From: Hippophae tibetana
Lineage: Eukaryota; Streptophyta; Magnoliopsida; Rosales; Elaeagnaceae
Direction of reading: 5' to 3'
NCBI GenBank assembly: GCA_037013495.1
Contig: CM072810.1
Coordinates: 103,754,898 to 103,818,897 of the forward strand
DNA length: 64,000 nt
Positions 25,043 through 38,200 of the stretch are shown here, piece by piece (positions within the stretch are counted from its first letter, which is position 1; each line of letters opens with the position of its first letter). The position numbers and the translations under genes are program-made. Under the pieces are notes generated by a model, which made no database searches, was not told the origin of the DNA, and worked only from the letters and a program-made list of their open reading frames with translations.

Positions 25043-25432
25043 TGTGCACGGAAGCAATAAATAGTGGTATATGAATATATCATAACAGTAAAAGGATACA
25101 TATAATTTATGTAGTTTAATAATTTGCCTAGGTCCACCGTAGGTAACATATATTATTAAACTGAGTAGGAAATATATATACTACAGATACAGATTTGCTC
25201 ACTAATAATATCTCTTAAGTGTTTCCCCAAACTCATATAAAACTCTCAAACTCAGTAAGTATTTTCTCTCTTTAAGTTTACTTATGTTCTCGCTGATTTT
25301 TTGTCTTGTTCTTCAATGCATGAATTCCTCCATATTTATAGATGAAACAAAGTTACATTTTCTTAAATTATGTCATAATTTAAACATTAAATTAGACCAT
25401 TAATTTATTACTTTTAGAATCAATATTCAACA
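25043..25432 (-). repeat. 5' LTR of the minus-strand copia element
   Basis: Partner of 18491-18866. Ends are TG and CA. The initiator-Met primer site lies six bases inside. The outer edge runs into an A-rich tract. Confidence 0.88.
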
Positions 25433-28400
25433 AAAAAAAATTTAAACACTATATAGATAGTAGCATGAGTTACGTACTAAAATGGCAATGGAGCACTAAA
25501 AGATGAGAATATTATTCCAAATGCTAAAACTTTCAAGTCGCTATGGATATCAAATACCACGTCTAAAATATTACGTAGTATTAAGTTTGTAAATTCCATT
25601 CACTTTTTCTTACAGTGCTTGTATCATGCACAACATTTATGTCTATATATGGGTTAGTAATTCAAATAGGATTGATTAGCCCAAATTATACAATTTTAAC
25701 ATTTAATAAGCTAGACTTAAATTCAATTAAAACTAAAAATATACTAAGAATCAAGCCTTAAAATCCACCGTTATACTTCACTATATATTACTTAATTTAA
25801 CTTTTTCATTAAGTTGATGTTGAAATATGTTTAAGTATATTTTTATGTGATTTGATTTTATGGTAATAATTATATTTTTTATTTTAAATTATAAATTGGA
25901 ATGATATAAAAATATCATAGATTAAAACAAATATTTAATTATGATTTATTCGTGAGTTAAATTATGGATTTATGGACATTGTGATTATATTTTTAGTTAT
26001 TTTCGATACCATTATTGTATAATCCATCATATGTCCCGGGTGTAATCCATTTAAAATTAAAAATAATAAATTTTTCTATTTAAATAAATAAAAGTAGTGT
26101 TAGTTTTACTTTTATTTAGAAACTTAATAATTTAGAGTAATAAAAATTAATGTTAAAATAATTTAAAAAATTTCCTCACGATTTAATAATCAAATATTTC
26201 TTAAAATAATTTTTTTTTATTAAATACCCTTTAAGAGTACTAATGTTATTTTTCTTGTTTTACCATTTGAATAAAGAAAATTCTTATCCACTTTTCTCTC
26301 CGAAATGGGCGGAATCCAAAATTGGCGGACACTGGACTTTAAAGCGAAATTTTTGGCGGAACAATTCTGCATTTTCAGAAAAAATCTACATCTTTTTTTG
26401 GTTTTGGTGGTACGAAATTATAGTAAGTATTTAAGTAATAACTTATGTGCATAACAATTACATGTAAACATATTAATAATAATAACTACTTTCTGAAATG
26501 CTTTAAAAAAAAACTATTTACACATTTATTTAAGTTTTTAGTAGATTTTTATATAAATAATATGTACATAAATAACTAAATAATCAACTAATTTTACTTT
26601 TAATCATTTTCAATAAAATATATATTTATTTTTTAAAATATTAAAAATATATTATAATGTATTTTATAAAAAAACTATTATATATTTTTTACCATGATTA
26701 AAAATAAAACTTCACGTATAAAATATTTATAAATAACACACAAATATAAACTATCTATCTACTTTAACATATTTGTTTAACTGGATAAACAGGATACAAT
26801 ATAATAATACATTACACAAATTAATTGTTAAATGATAAATCTCAATACACATGGATTGATTCATAAATTAATTATGAATAATAATATCATCAAAAATTAT
26901 AATTAAAAAAACATTTATCTCTTATAAAAGATTAAATAAAAAAAGTTTTTCAAAATTTGGACATTTTCCCTTTTTTAAGATGTAATAATAATAAAAATAT
27001 ATATTTTCATTCAATATTTTCTAATTATACGTATAAAAAGAATATTTTTTTTAAGAATCAGGAGGATTCATTTTCTCAATTATCTTATGTAAAATAAACA
27101 CAAAAAAATAAAAAGTTTTATTTCGCACCTATCTTATTTCTTTTATGTTTTCCGCATTATTTTATTTCCCTTACAAATCCAAAATTCAAACACAGTTTGT
27201 TGTGTGGAAAATTTATTGTATATAAACTTATCTTGTTTCTTGTTTTGTTATCAAACAAAGAGATCAAACATATAAAATCTCAGTTTTCCCTTGAAATTTA
27301 GTAAGAGGGGATTACAGTAGAGGTTATTTAAAAAATGATGTAGAATGATAAATAATTATTTTTGTCATTTTATTTTTATTTTTTCATATTTTTAATTATT
27401 ATTAATATAATAATTTTATAGATATTTTAAGTACTAAACAAAAATTAATATAAAATAAAAAAGTTTTAAAATTTAAATATTTATTTTTGTATTGTTATTT
27501 TTTATAATAAAATTATATACGGTACCACATAAATCCCTTAAATTAATTATTTTGTATAATTTATTTTCTCGTATTAGAAATTGTTTCATTTATTTTTTTA
27601 ATTTTATAAAAATAATTAATCAAGGATAAATTATATTGTTTTAATAATTTTTTTATTTAAAATATTATTATTTTTTGTAAATTAATCAAAATATGAGTTT
27701 TTAATTAAAATAAAAATAAAATTTAAGAAAAAATAAATAATAATAAAATTTAAATAAAAATTTATTTAAATTTGTTTAATAAAAACTAAAAATTAATAAA
27801 ATATTAAAATAAAATAGATATAATTAATAAATATTTTTTTTACAAAATTAATAATAAAATTATACTACTTTTAATCTAAAAGAAAATTATATAATATTTT
27901 TTCTCTAAAAGAAAATTAAAATATTATAAAATATAACAAAATATTAAACTCTCCAGCTAACCTAGCTAAAAAATAAATAAAAAATGGTGCATTCATCTCA
28001 TTTTGTAAACAGTATCGCTTGATATGACTGAAGAAGGTGTACGCTAGAATGAATGACGATGTTGTCAACTTGTCATTAGTATTCATTTACTATATTTTGT
28101 GGTCCAAAAAACGTTTAAGAGATTACGATAGAGAGAGAGAGAGAGAGGGCTTTTAAGTGGCTTGTATGTGTCGTGTGGTCAGACAAATACTTCAAAAATA
28201 TATCAAACGAAACTTCGGAGTTATTCATACAAATGGGAAATCAAATCTTATTGAAATATTTAACAAGAATATAGAGAAAAATTAATGAATATATCTAATT
28301 ATATTTGAGTGATATGATATTTATTATAAATACGTAATAAATAATTTAATTAATTTTTATAAATACATGTCATAATCTTAACGTGGGTCGATAATTACCG

Positions 28401-29267
28401 TTCATATTATGTAATGGGTGTATATTTTGACATATTAGTCTTCTTTTACTCTATATATTATTATTGAAATTGAAATAACGAAGGTAGTAACTCTGGATTA
28501 AACTTGAAACCCAACTTGGCTTAGACCAAAAGGTAATTACAATTTAGTGTTGCCCTTTATGGGAGTTGAAGTTCAAGAAAAAAATAAAAAAAATAGCTGT
28601 TTCAATCATCGAAACCGCTCTAAAGAGAATTAAATAAATAAAATAACGGGTTACTGCTTACTATAAAGACATAAATAAATATAAAATACAATAAAATAAA
28701 ATATTATACATTTAAAATGAAAATTCAAGATCTCTAATTTTTATTTTTAAAATAATTTTGAAACATATACTATAAAAATAAAAATATAAAAAAGTGTAAA
28801 TTTATGTATGTGCATAAAAATTATATTAATTTTTTTAAAATTATAGAGTAAGTACATGAAAAATTATATTCAATATTTTAAAAAATAGGATAATAATATT
28901 AATACAATATAAATTATTATTATTATTATAATAATAATAATTTTATTCAATAATAAGAAAAATAAAATATAATTAATATTATAAATAAAATAAATATTTC
29001 ACGAGCTTTTATCATAAAAATAGTTATTATGAAAATATTAATATAATATCATATAATTTTTATATAAAAATAAGTATATATTTATATTTAATGATAAAAT
29101 AAAATTAGCTACATAAGGAATATAATATATATAATGAAAAAGAAAAGGCGTGAAAGTGTAGTAACGGAAATTAGTCTTCCTTATTTCTCATCGTCGCATG
29201 TATTTTATCTCTTCATTTTGAATGAGGAAGCTTTAACAGGAAATCCCGAGCGAATCTGTGTTTCGCC
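25433..29267. other. AT-rich spacer and upstream region of MED33
   Basis: Very AT-rich, with homopolymer and TAA-type runs and a GA microsatellite at about 28130-28148. No gene recognised. The last 130 bases before the start codon at 29268 are richer in GC and look like a 5' UTR; an ATATAATATATATAATG run at about 29118-29134 could serve as a TATA region. Confidence 0.6.
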
Positions 29268-32200
29268 ATGGCGGCATACGAACAAAAACCGGCGAGTCAT
29301 CTATGGAATAACGTGCTTGATTTGACAAAGTTGGCTCAGGAAAATAACAGTGACCCATTGCTATGGGCGATTCAACTTAGCTCCAGCCTCACTTCTTCTG
29401 GGGTCTCGTTGCCTTCTATTGAGCTCGCTCACCTTCTCGTTTCTCATATTTGTTGGTCCAATCATGTCCCCATTGCTTGGAAGTTCCTCGAGAAGGCCTT
29501 GACAGTCAAGATCGCCCCCCCTATGCTTATCCTTGCTCTTCTCTCTACTAGGTATTTATTTCCCTATTTTCCTCCTTGCTTATTTTTCCTTTTTAAATGT
29601 TTTAATTTTTGTCTTTCTTTTTTTTGTGATTTCTACTGTTTCTTCGTTTCATTATTGGGCGTGTCCGTGTGAATGTGTGTTTTTCTTTCGCTGATTTATG
29701 TGCCCGGAGTTTAAATTACTTTTTTTCTTTTTTCTTTTTTAGTTTTTGGGAGTGATTTATCTTTTAGGTAATCTACTGGTTGTTCAGTTGTGGAAGTAGT
29801 GTATCAGGTGAACTATGTTGGTGATTCGTGAAGAATGCTAATGTCAGGTAATGCGTATCAGCATATGTGTTTGTGTTGGTGTTTGCTATTGAGGGTGAAA
29901 GCCGTATACTATATATGTAGGCCTAATGACTGGGAAGTTTTTAAGTGTAAATAAATGGAAGTTTCCGAACTTCTTGTTGGGTTACTCCTAAAAAAACTTT
30001 TCGTTTTGTGTCTGTGGGTGGGGGAGTAGGGTTGAAGTGGGCATTATTTTTCTAAACATTGCTTCTTTTTGTGTCGATTTTCATAGTTTGATTTTAAGGA
30101 AATATAATATAGTGTTTCTCGTTCTGATTATTTAGAGTTATCAGATTTTGTAGTGTTACTGTTTACATTAAAGGGAATGGTAGTGATAAAGTTATTCATG
30201 TGTTTGGATTGAGTGTTAAGATGGAATGCAATGGATTGCATTCTACTAATAGTTGTAAGATATAGGAATGCTATATTTTCTTCACTTATTTTTATCATTA
30301 TTTATTCATTTATCTCATTTTTTCTTAATTATATTACAAAAAATTTCAAAATGTTCTTCATTTTAAACGTATAAATTTTTCTCTTCTAATTTCACTAATA
30401 TTTTGATTTCAATGCTTAAACATACAAAGTAATAGAAATGTTGTTCCTATTGAATTGAATTCTTATTACTATTACCATTCCCTTAATGTTTTTCATTATG
30501 CACTTAGTGTCATTTTTATTTAGTGGAAGATCCATCATGTTTTCTTATGGTGGGTGGATCTTCACTCCATTGAGTTTGTTGTCAATTGAAACATGAATTT
30601 ACTGTGTCTTAATTGTCAAAGCAGTTTAAAGCAGCTGTTCCTTTTTTCTTTTGTTGCAGTCTTGCAGTTCTTTTATCATTAAATGTTGATTCTTATCACT
30701 GATTAAATTGATGGCTGCTTTTCTTTGATAATGAAGGGTTATTCCAAATCGGAAGCTCCATCCTACGGCATACAGGCTTTACTTGGAATTACTTAAGAGA
30801 CATGCATTTTCATTTTCTTCTCAAATAAGTGTCCCAAATTATCAAAAGTAAGGGTTTTATTTGTCAAAAAAAAGTGCAGCCTCCCCTTTTCTTGTCTTTA
30901 GCATTCCGTTAAATTTGTTTATTTAGCTGAGGATGTTTGGCTTATAGAAAAAAGAAGCTGAAATAGAATAACTGACTGCCTGAGAATTTATAAAATACAG
31001 AACAGTAAACTTATCATTTAGTGCTAAAACTATGATACTAAATGCAATTCAGTATATATATTTTTTTCTGTGTGTTCGATTTAGTACTTTCTATTTCTAA
31101 TTTATTTCATTATAATTTAGTTACTTTTACAATTTATAGGGATGGAATTGATGCACTGGTTAGGGAAATGCACACGTATGAAAATTTTAGGTCCATTATT
31201 ATCTTTCTGCAAAACCTGGCACCATTTTTTAGACCCAAAACCACATGGCAAGCATGTTGGTGATTTTTATTATAGCAAGGATTGTGTTGTCTGAGGTTGT
31301 AAAATGATTTTTTTCAAAGTACAAAGCTATAACCTACTTAAATTCACATGTGTGACTCACATATGCAATTCCTAGGGGTAGCAATTCGTGTGGGTTATGC
31401 GAGTGGGTGTCACGTTTGTGTTCGTGCTGTTCGACCAAAATTCACATATTCTAATTAAAAAATTATTAGTTAATTCTAATTAAAAAATAATTTGTGTTTT
31501 GTCAGTGTTTGGTTCGTGTTCTAGTCTAAAAAAAAAGTTTGCATGCCCTATTTTTTTTAATGGTGTTATATCTTCCAATCTCCTTATGTGAATTTTTGAG
31601 TGTTGTAAAATATATTTCGGATCTCTAGATTTTCTTTTTACCACTGTCTTTCTCCCCTTTTCATTTTTTTCTTATCAATTTGACACTTATTCGTATTGCT
31701 AAAATATTTGGCATATAACTTATGTTGTTGATGCTATGACATGACAGGACCATGAAATCCATTGACGATGTTCTTAACCTTTCCCAGTTATATGACCTAC
31801 AAGCGTGTGAATCTGGTGTTCTTCTCGTTGCATTTGTCTTTTCGATTGTATGGCAGTTACTTGATGCATCATTAGATGATGAAAGATTGCTGGAACTTAG
31901 TCCAGAAAAGAGGTCTAGATGGCCGATCAGCCCACAAGACATGGAAATTGATGGTCAAGTTTGCTTTGGTGAGAAAACAAGTGAATACAATGAAGGTTTA
32001 CTTAAAGTAAATACTGCAATGGCTATGGAGATAATTGTAGAGTTTTTGAAAAACAAAGTTATCTCAAGGATGCTTTACCTGGCACGTAGAAATTTGTAAG
32101 GACCAAAATATTCTACACTAGCTTCTTATGCATGCATTACCTTGTATTAAGGAATTAAGTAGCAAAACAGAAAATATTTAGTTGCCTGCTGAACTGTTTT

Positions 32201-35200
32201 GACACATTTACCATTCTTCTTAGGCCTTCACACTGGGGAGTTTTTACCCAGCAACTGCACTTTCTTGCTGCAAATTCGTCAGTTTTAAGGAGTCTAAAAC
32301 ATGTAACTCCAGAGGTCCTTCTGCAGTTGACATCAGATACCCGGCAAGTTCTATCTCGGGAATGCAAAACAATATCAGAGCAAGATTTCCACGCGGTCCT
32401 CTCATCTGGGAATATGCTATCTTGTGCTTGTCAATCCCACGGCGCTAGCTCATCTTCGCTTTGGCTTCCAATTGATTTGTTTCTTGAAGATGCTATGGAT
32501 GGATCACAAGTGACAGCTACTAGTGCTGTTGATACTCTCACCAGTACGTTTTAATTTTTGCATTGTGATAGGTGTTGGAATCCCCCCCTCCCCCCAAAAT
32601 ATAAACTACTAGCAGGTGAGTTGTGAAAATATCTGTTTGCCCCAAGTGAAACTGAAATGAAGTTATTCTTGCAGGTTTAGTGAAGTCTCTTCAGGCAGTT
32701 AATCACATTGCATGGCATGATACATTCTTGGGTTTATGGGTTACAGCTCTTCGATTGGTTCAAAGGGTATGTTGTTTAATGACTGAGATTCGTTCGCATA
32801 GATGACAGTGATCCATATGTGTACTCTTAAGCTCCCTTGTGATGTTTGGTCAGTTTATGCCTCTATCTAGACTCTTTGATTGATTCAAAGTGTGGGCAGT
32901 GACACCCACATTTAGGGCTGAGCATAAAATTTGGTTTTGGTTAGACAAATTCAAAAACCGAGTAATGTTGGACGTTTCTTGGTTTTTATTTTGGAAAACC
33001 GCAAATAACCGATCCAACGACCATATATATGTATGTATGTATGTATATTTCATTTTTCTTATTTTATTGCAAAAATTCATTGTATACTCATAATCTCGTA
33101 CATTGATTCTTAAATTATATTTCTTGTGCAAAACATGTTTTGCAACTTTCATAAATTTTTGGCGAATTTTTAAATAGATGCATTAGCTTCTCCTTTTATT
33201 TAATTTTTTTTCTTTTCTTAATCATTTTAAGCTAAAATTTGTAGATTATGATAATTTTCAATAATTATGGTTTGAAACTTAATAATAAATATGATTTATT
33301 TACAATTATATATATATATATATATTTTAAAATAGACAACTCAATACTAGATATCAACCACTAACCAATCTAACCAAACCGATTATATAGGTCATTGGCG
33401 GTCCAATTAATAAATTACATAGGTTTGGTTTGGCTACACATATATAAGCAAACCGACCATGTAGGTTCGTTTTGGCATTTAAAGAAGAAGAAAAAAGAGG
33501 GGAAAAAGGGAGAGGGAGAGGGAGAGGGAAGGAGGGGTGGGGGGGCTTTCCCAATGCCACCACCCCCTAACAGTTTCAAATGAAATATGTTTTTTATTGA
33601 ATGAGGTTCTTTTGCAAAGATGACAAAGATCCATTCGCGTACATCTTAAGCTCCCCTGTGATGTTTGGTCAGTTTATGTCTCTATGTTGAATATTGATTG
33701 TATGATTTCTAATTAGACATTAGCCAATCTTGTTCAATGATAGCATTGCAAGAAGTTGGGGGTAAATAATTTTGTTTTTGAGATTTTTCTCAGAGATTCT
33801 TTGTTCTTTTTCCCCTCCCTCAAGATAACCACATTAATTGATGTTGAATCTTGCTTTCCTCTTTTTTGATCTTTTAGGAAAGAGATCCTTGTGAGGGCCC
33901 TGTGCCTCGTCTTGACACCTGCTTATGCATGTTATTGTCTATCACTACACTTGCGGTCACAAATATTATTGAGGAAGAGGAAAGCGACCTGTTGGAGGAA
34001 AGTGAAAAAGCTCCTCCTAACCAAAGGAAGGAGAAACAAGTTCTAGGGCAGCGTTGCAAGGATTTAATTACCAGCTTACAGCTACTGGGTGATTATGAGG
34101 GCTTGTTGACTCCACCACACTATGTTAGTTCAGCGGCCAATCAGGCTGCAGGCAAGGCAATGATGTTCATTTCAGGACTTGCAACCAGTAATGGATATTA
34201 TGAGAGTGCTAGTGTGTATGACATGCCCATAAATTGCTGTAAGTTGTTACTTCTCTTTCAGAATTACAGTGCACTATTTGAAGGTTTATTGTTTTGTGTA
34301 ATTACATCTTTCCTGCCTCAAACTAAAAAGCTTATTCTGTAGACCTTTGTCAGTGTCATTATTTCTCTCTATGATTAGCTCTATTGTATTTCTGCTATCT
34401 ATATTATACTTTTTTGCAGTTGGCAACATGCGCCATCTGATAGTTGAGGCATGTATCTCAAGGAATTTACTGGACACATCAGCATATTTCTGGCCAGGCT
34501 ATGTCTGTCCAGGCAACAACCAAATGGCACGAAACATGCCTAATCAAGTGCCTGTTTGGTCATCCTTAATGAAAGGGTCTCCTCTAACTCCGTCAATAGT
34601 AAATGCTTTGATTGCAACTCCAGCTTCTAGGTATGCTGCTACACTGCTACTTCATACCTGTTCTTAGAGATGTAAAGTAGGCTGTATTATCTCATCTTAT
34701 GTCTCATTTAGTGTATCTAATGGGCTCATGGTATAATATTGTCTCATTTCATTTAAATACTATCTCATCGTATTTCATCTCATTTAGATAGTCCTAATGG
34801 ACCTAACTTTAAATATATTTTGTATCATTTTTTCTTATCAAACTTACATTATAAATTATCATTTATCATATATACTATTTTTTGTATTATTACTTGTCTT
34901 GTTTAGGCCCATTAGAGAGAAATGAGATATCTTAATTAGTATCGTTTCATTATCATCTCATTTCATTAAAAATAAGTGAGACAAGATGAGATGAATTTTA
35001 AAAATTAATAGATTGTCTCATGAATTTCATTAATATTTCATTCTCAATTCACATCTCTACCTATTCTTCTATCTCAATTTTTGTGCCTTTTTCATTTGCA
35101 TCTTATGAGAAAAGGGTGATAGCAGTCAGGGTACTGTGGAGTTCAGGTCATGTTTTGTCAACTGTTGGAACCAGGGATTAGTGTCATAGTTAACCTCCAA

Positions 35201-38200
35201 GATAAAATATATTAATAGGAATTATATTGACATATTCCATTGAACTGCAATTACAACTTTGCTGTGTAGATGTAACCGTTATATTTGAAATTTTATGATC
35301 GATGAGTGCATGATCACTCTGATACATATATATGACTCTTGACAAAAACTGAGTAACTACAATAGTCCCTGATATTTCACGACTATGATGACCTGGTCTT
35401 CAGTTTACCCTTCTTTTTCTGAAGCTAGGTATATCAGATGCATATTTTTTGTAAATTTACTCAGTGCTATGGCAACTGAATTTAAGCTCATGGGTTTGAT
35501 GGAAGCTTGGCAGAGATTGAGAAAATATATGAGATTGCACTCAATGGGTCAGATGATGAGAAGATCTCCGCTGCTAACATACTTTGTGGGGCATCTTTAA
35601 TGCGTGGTTGGAGTATCCAGGTTAGTGAAAGCCACATTATTATTGCTTTTCTCATATTTTGCAGTAGACGATATGCACTTTGTTATAGTATCAAAGAAAC
35701 AGTTCTTGCTTTTAGTCTAATTGGCTCATTAATGGTCTTCGCTTCTGCAGGAACACACCTGTCTCTTTATTATAAGATTGTTATCACCCCCAGTTCCTAC
35801 TGATCATGCAGGAACTGATAGTCATTTGATCTGCTATGCCCCATTTTTCAATGTTCTTCTGGTCGGGATATCATCTATAGACTGTGTTCAGATTTTCTCA
35901 TTGCACGGACTGGTATGTTTTATTCTGAGAATCATCTTCTAATTAATAATCTAGTATTTTTTCTTTTTGAAGTTGACTTTATGAATGAAAATAATAGAGC
36001 TATTGTTCAGATGGAAAATCCTCTATTTAGTATAGACTGCCAAAAGAGAGTGGCAAAATTTTGAGATAACATGAGAAATCTTCAACTAGTTCCATCCTCT
36101 ATAAATGAGAATATAGGTGGATTTTGAGCCTAATTCAAATTTCAATTATTCAATTGCTGGAGAGAAGTTGTATTGACTCTTTTTGGTGACCTTTATTATT
36201 ATCAATACTTGTGAAAAGACTGGTGGAAAGACTTATCGTCCAGTTCTTTGAAATGGACTAATAGATAAATGCATTTTCCAACATGCATATCTTTATAAGT
36301 GATCAAAAGTATTCATAATTCTGATTCATTTCATTTATTTCAAGGTTCCACTACTTGCAGGAGTGCTAATGCCTATTTGTGAAGTTTTTGGATCAACTAT
36401 TCCCAATGTCTCATGGTCCCTTGGAACAGGGGAAGAACTCTCTTGTCATGCAGTTTTCTCAAATGCATTTACACTTTTGTTGAGGTCATGGAGATTTGAT
36501 CATCCACCTCTTGAACATATTATGGGGGACTTGCCAACAGTAGGATCCCAGCTGAGTCTTGAATACTTGTTACTCATACGTAATTCTCGTTTATCATCAT
36601 TTGGAAAGTCTCCCAAGGATAAAATTAGAAGCAGAAGAGTTTCAAAATTTATCACCTTTTCTCTCGAACCCATAATCATAGACTCCTTCCCAAAGTTAAA
36701 GCACTGGTATCAGCAGCATCAAAAATGCATTTGTTCCACTCTATCTGGACTTGTGTCTGGGACCCCTGTTCATCAGATTGTTGACTCTCTGCTAAGCATG
36801 ATGTTTAGAAAAATAAATAGAGGAAGTCAGCCCACAACTTCAGGAAGCAGTAATTCATCCGTGTCAGGGACCGATGAGTACTCTATGAGACTCAAAGTGC
36901 CTGCATGGGACATCCTGGAAGCAACTCCCCTTGTGGTTGATGCTGCCCTCACAGCTTGCGCCCATGGAAAACTTTCTCCCCGTGAACTGGCTACAGGTTT
37001 GACTGATTGAATAATGTCGTCTTTTTTCTTTTTTTTCCTTGCTAAGAAATGGGGCTTTCTTATTGATGTAGAACATGTAAAGAAATAGACAAAAGGGGTG
37101 AGAATATGGACGAACTAGGGTTAGGGATTTGAAGAATAAAAATTAGGGGAAAAACAGAACAAATAACAAAGGGAGAAATTGATATTTCAATCCATAACAA
37201 AATGGATAAATATAAAATACTAATAATAATCTTAATAATTAAATAATAAACAATAAATTCAAAATATTAGATATAGATAAATTCTTAATTTAACTAATAA
37301 ATATCCTCTATTTGCATCATTCTCCTCCCGTGACTAAAACTTAACTCCTGACGAGTTAAAACCATAGAACAATAATCTGAAATTAAGAAACAACAATGAC
37401 TTCTTTGAATTTCTTTAAGGAATTTACCAATGTCGAAATAATTGAGCAAGAGCCAAGAGGTACTGAGAACCATTGGTAAGTGAGAATACACTTTTAGAAC
37501 TTGGTAATTTTATAACATGAGAACAACCACCATATGTATCTATGTGGACTCGAGAAACCCTTGTACAACTTAGATTTTATTGACTGTATAACTAGGGGTG
37601 TCCAAGAAACCGTGAGAATCGGACCAAATTGGAAAACAACACCGGACCAGACCAAGCTGGATGGTTTCTAACATAACGTTCAGGTCCGGTTTGAGTTTAT
37701 ACAACTGCGGATAAACCAGATTTGACTAGACCGGTCTGACTGTTTGGCGTATTTTAGTTAAAAATATAATTATAAGCACTCAAATGTCATCCTCAGATCT
37801 TGAACACTTGACCTGAGCTTAAGAGAAGAGATAGTATCCACCTGGCCACCATAACTACAACTATCATATAATGGTTTCTTAACATGTATAACTAATATTA
37901 ATTTATTTAAAATGAAAGAAAAATAACTTGCTATAGGTCTCGAACCCCTTAGATGGGGGTTACAAATATGCACTCCCTCCAAATGCACTAACATATTTTT
38001 ACGTTCATATATTCTTACAAAAATATATATTTATTATCTTTAGAAATAAACGGCTTGAAGCAGAAACTGGACTGAACTGTACAGTTTAAATTGGTCTAGT
38101 CCAGTCCAATGTCTGCTAACCTCCCTGATCTGTATTAAGCAATTTGTCTTCACTTTTTGGAGGTTTTGACTTATTTGCTTGTAATTGAAAATGATTATTT

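Larger units (their letters stand above)
18491..25432 (-). mobile_element. Ty1/copia retrotransposon with both LTRs, split by a nested insertion
   Basis: Fossil element read on the minus strand. Parts: 5' LTR 25043-25432; tRNA-Met primer site 25024-25036 (minus strand TGGTATCAGAGCC); gag about 24.68-23.96 kb with a zinc knuckle near 23.93 kb; protease near 23.8 kb; integrase about 23.4-22.4 kb; reverse transcriptase about 20.39-19.6 kb (short motif YVDDILIASK); RNase H about 19.5-18.9 kb; polypurine tract next to the 3' LTR. A 1790-bp LTR-like sequence interrupts it at 20408-22197. No clear target duplication remains. Coding parts are broken, roughly ten or more interruptions. LTR copies differ visibly (of the order of one base in eight by eye), suggesting an age of some millions of years. 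It looks Tork/TNT1-like but lineage is not certain. Confidence 0.9.

Noticed and set aside
37930-37960. GGTCTCGAACCCC resembling a tRNA T-arm
   Set aside because: No acceptor stem, anticodon arm or A box fits around it; such motifs are common in plant hAT-type repeats.
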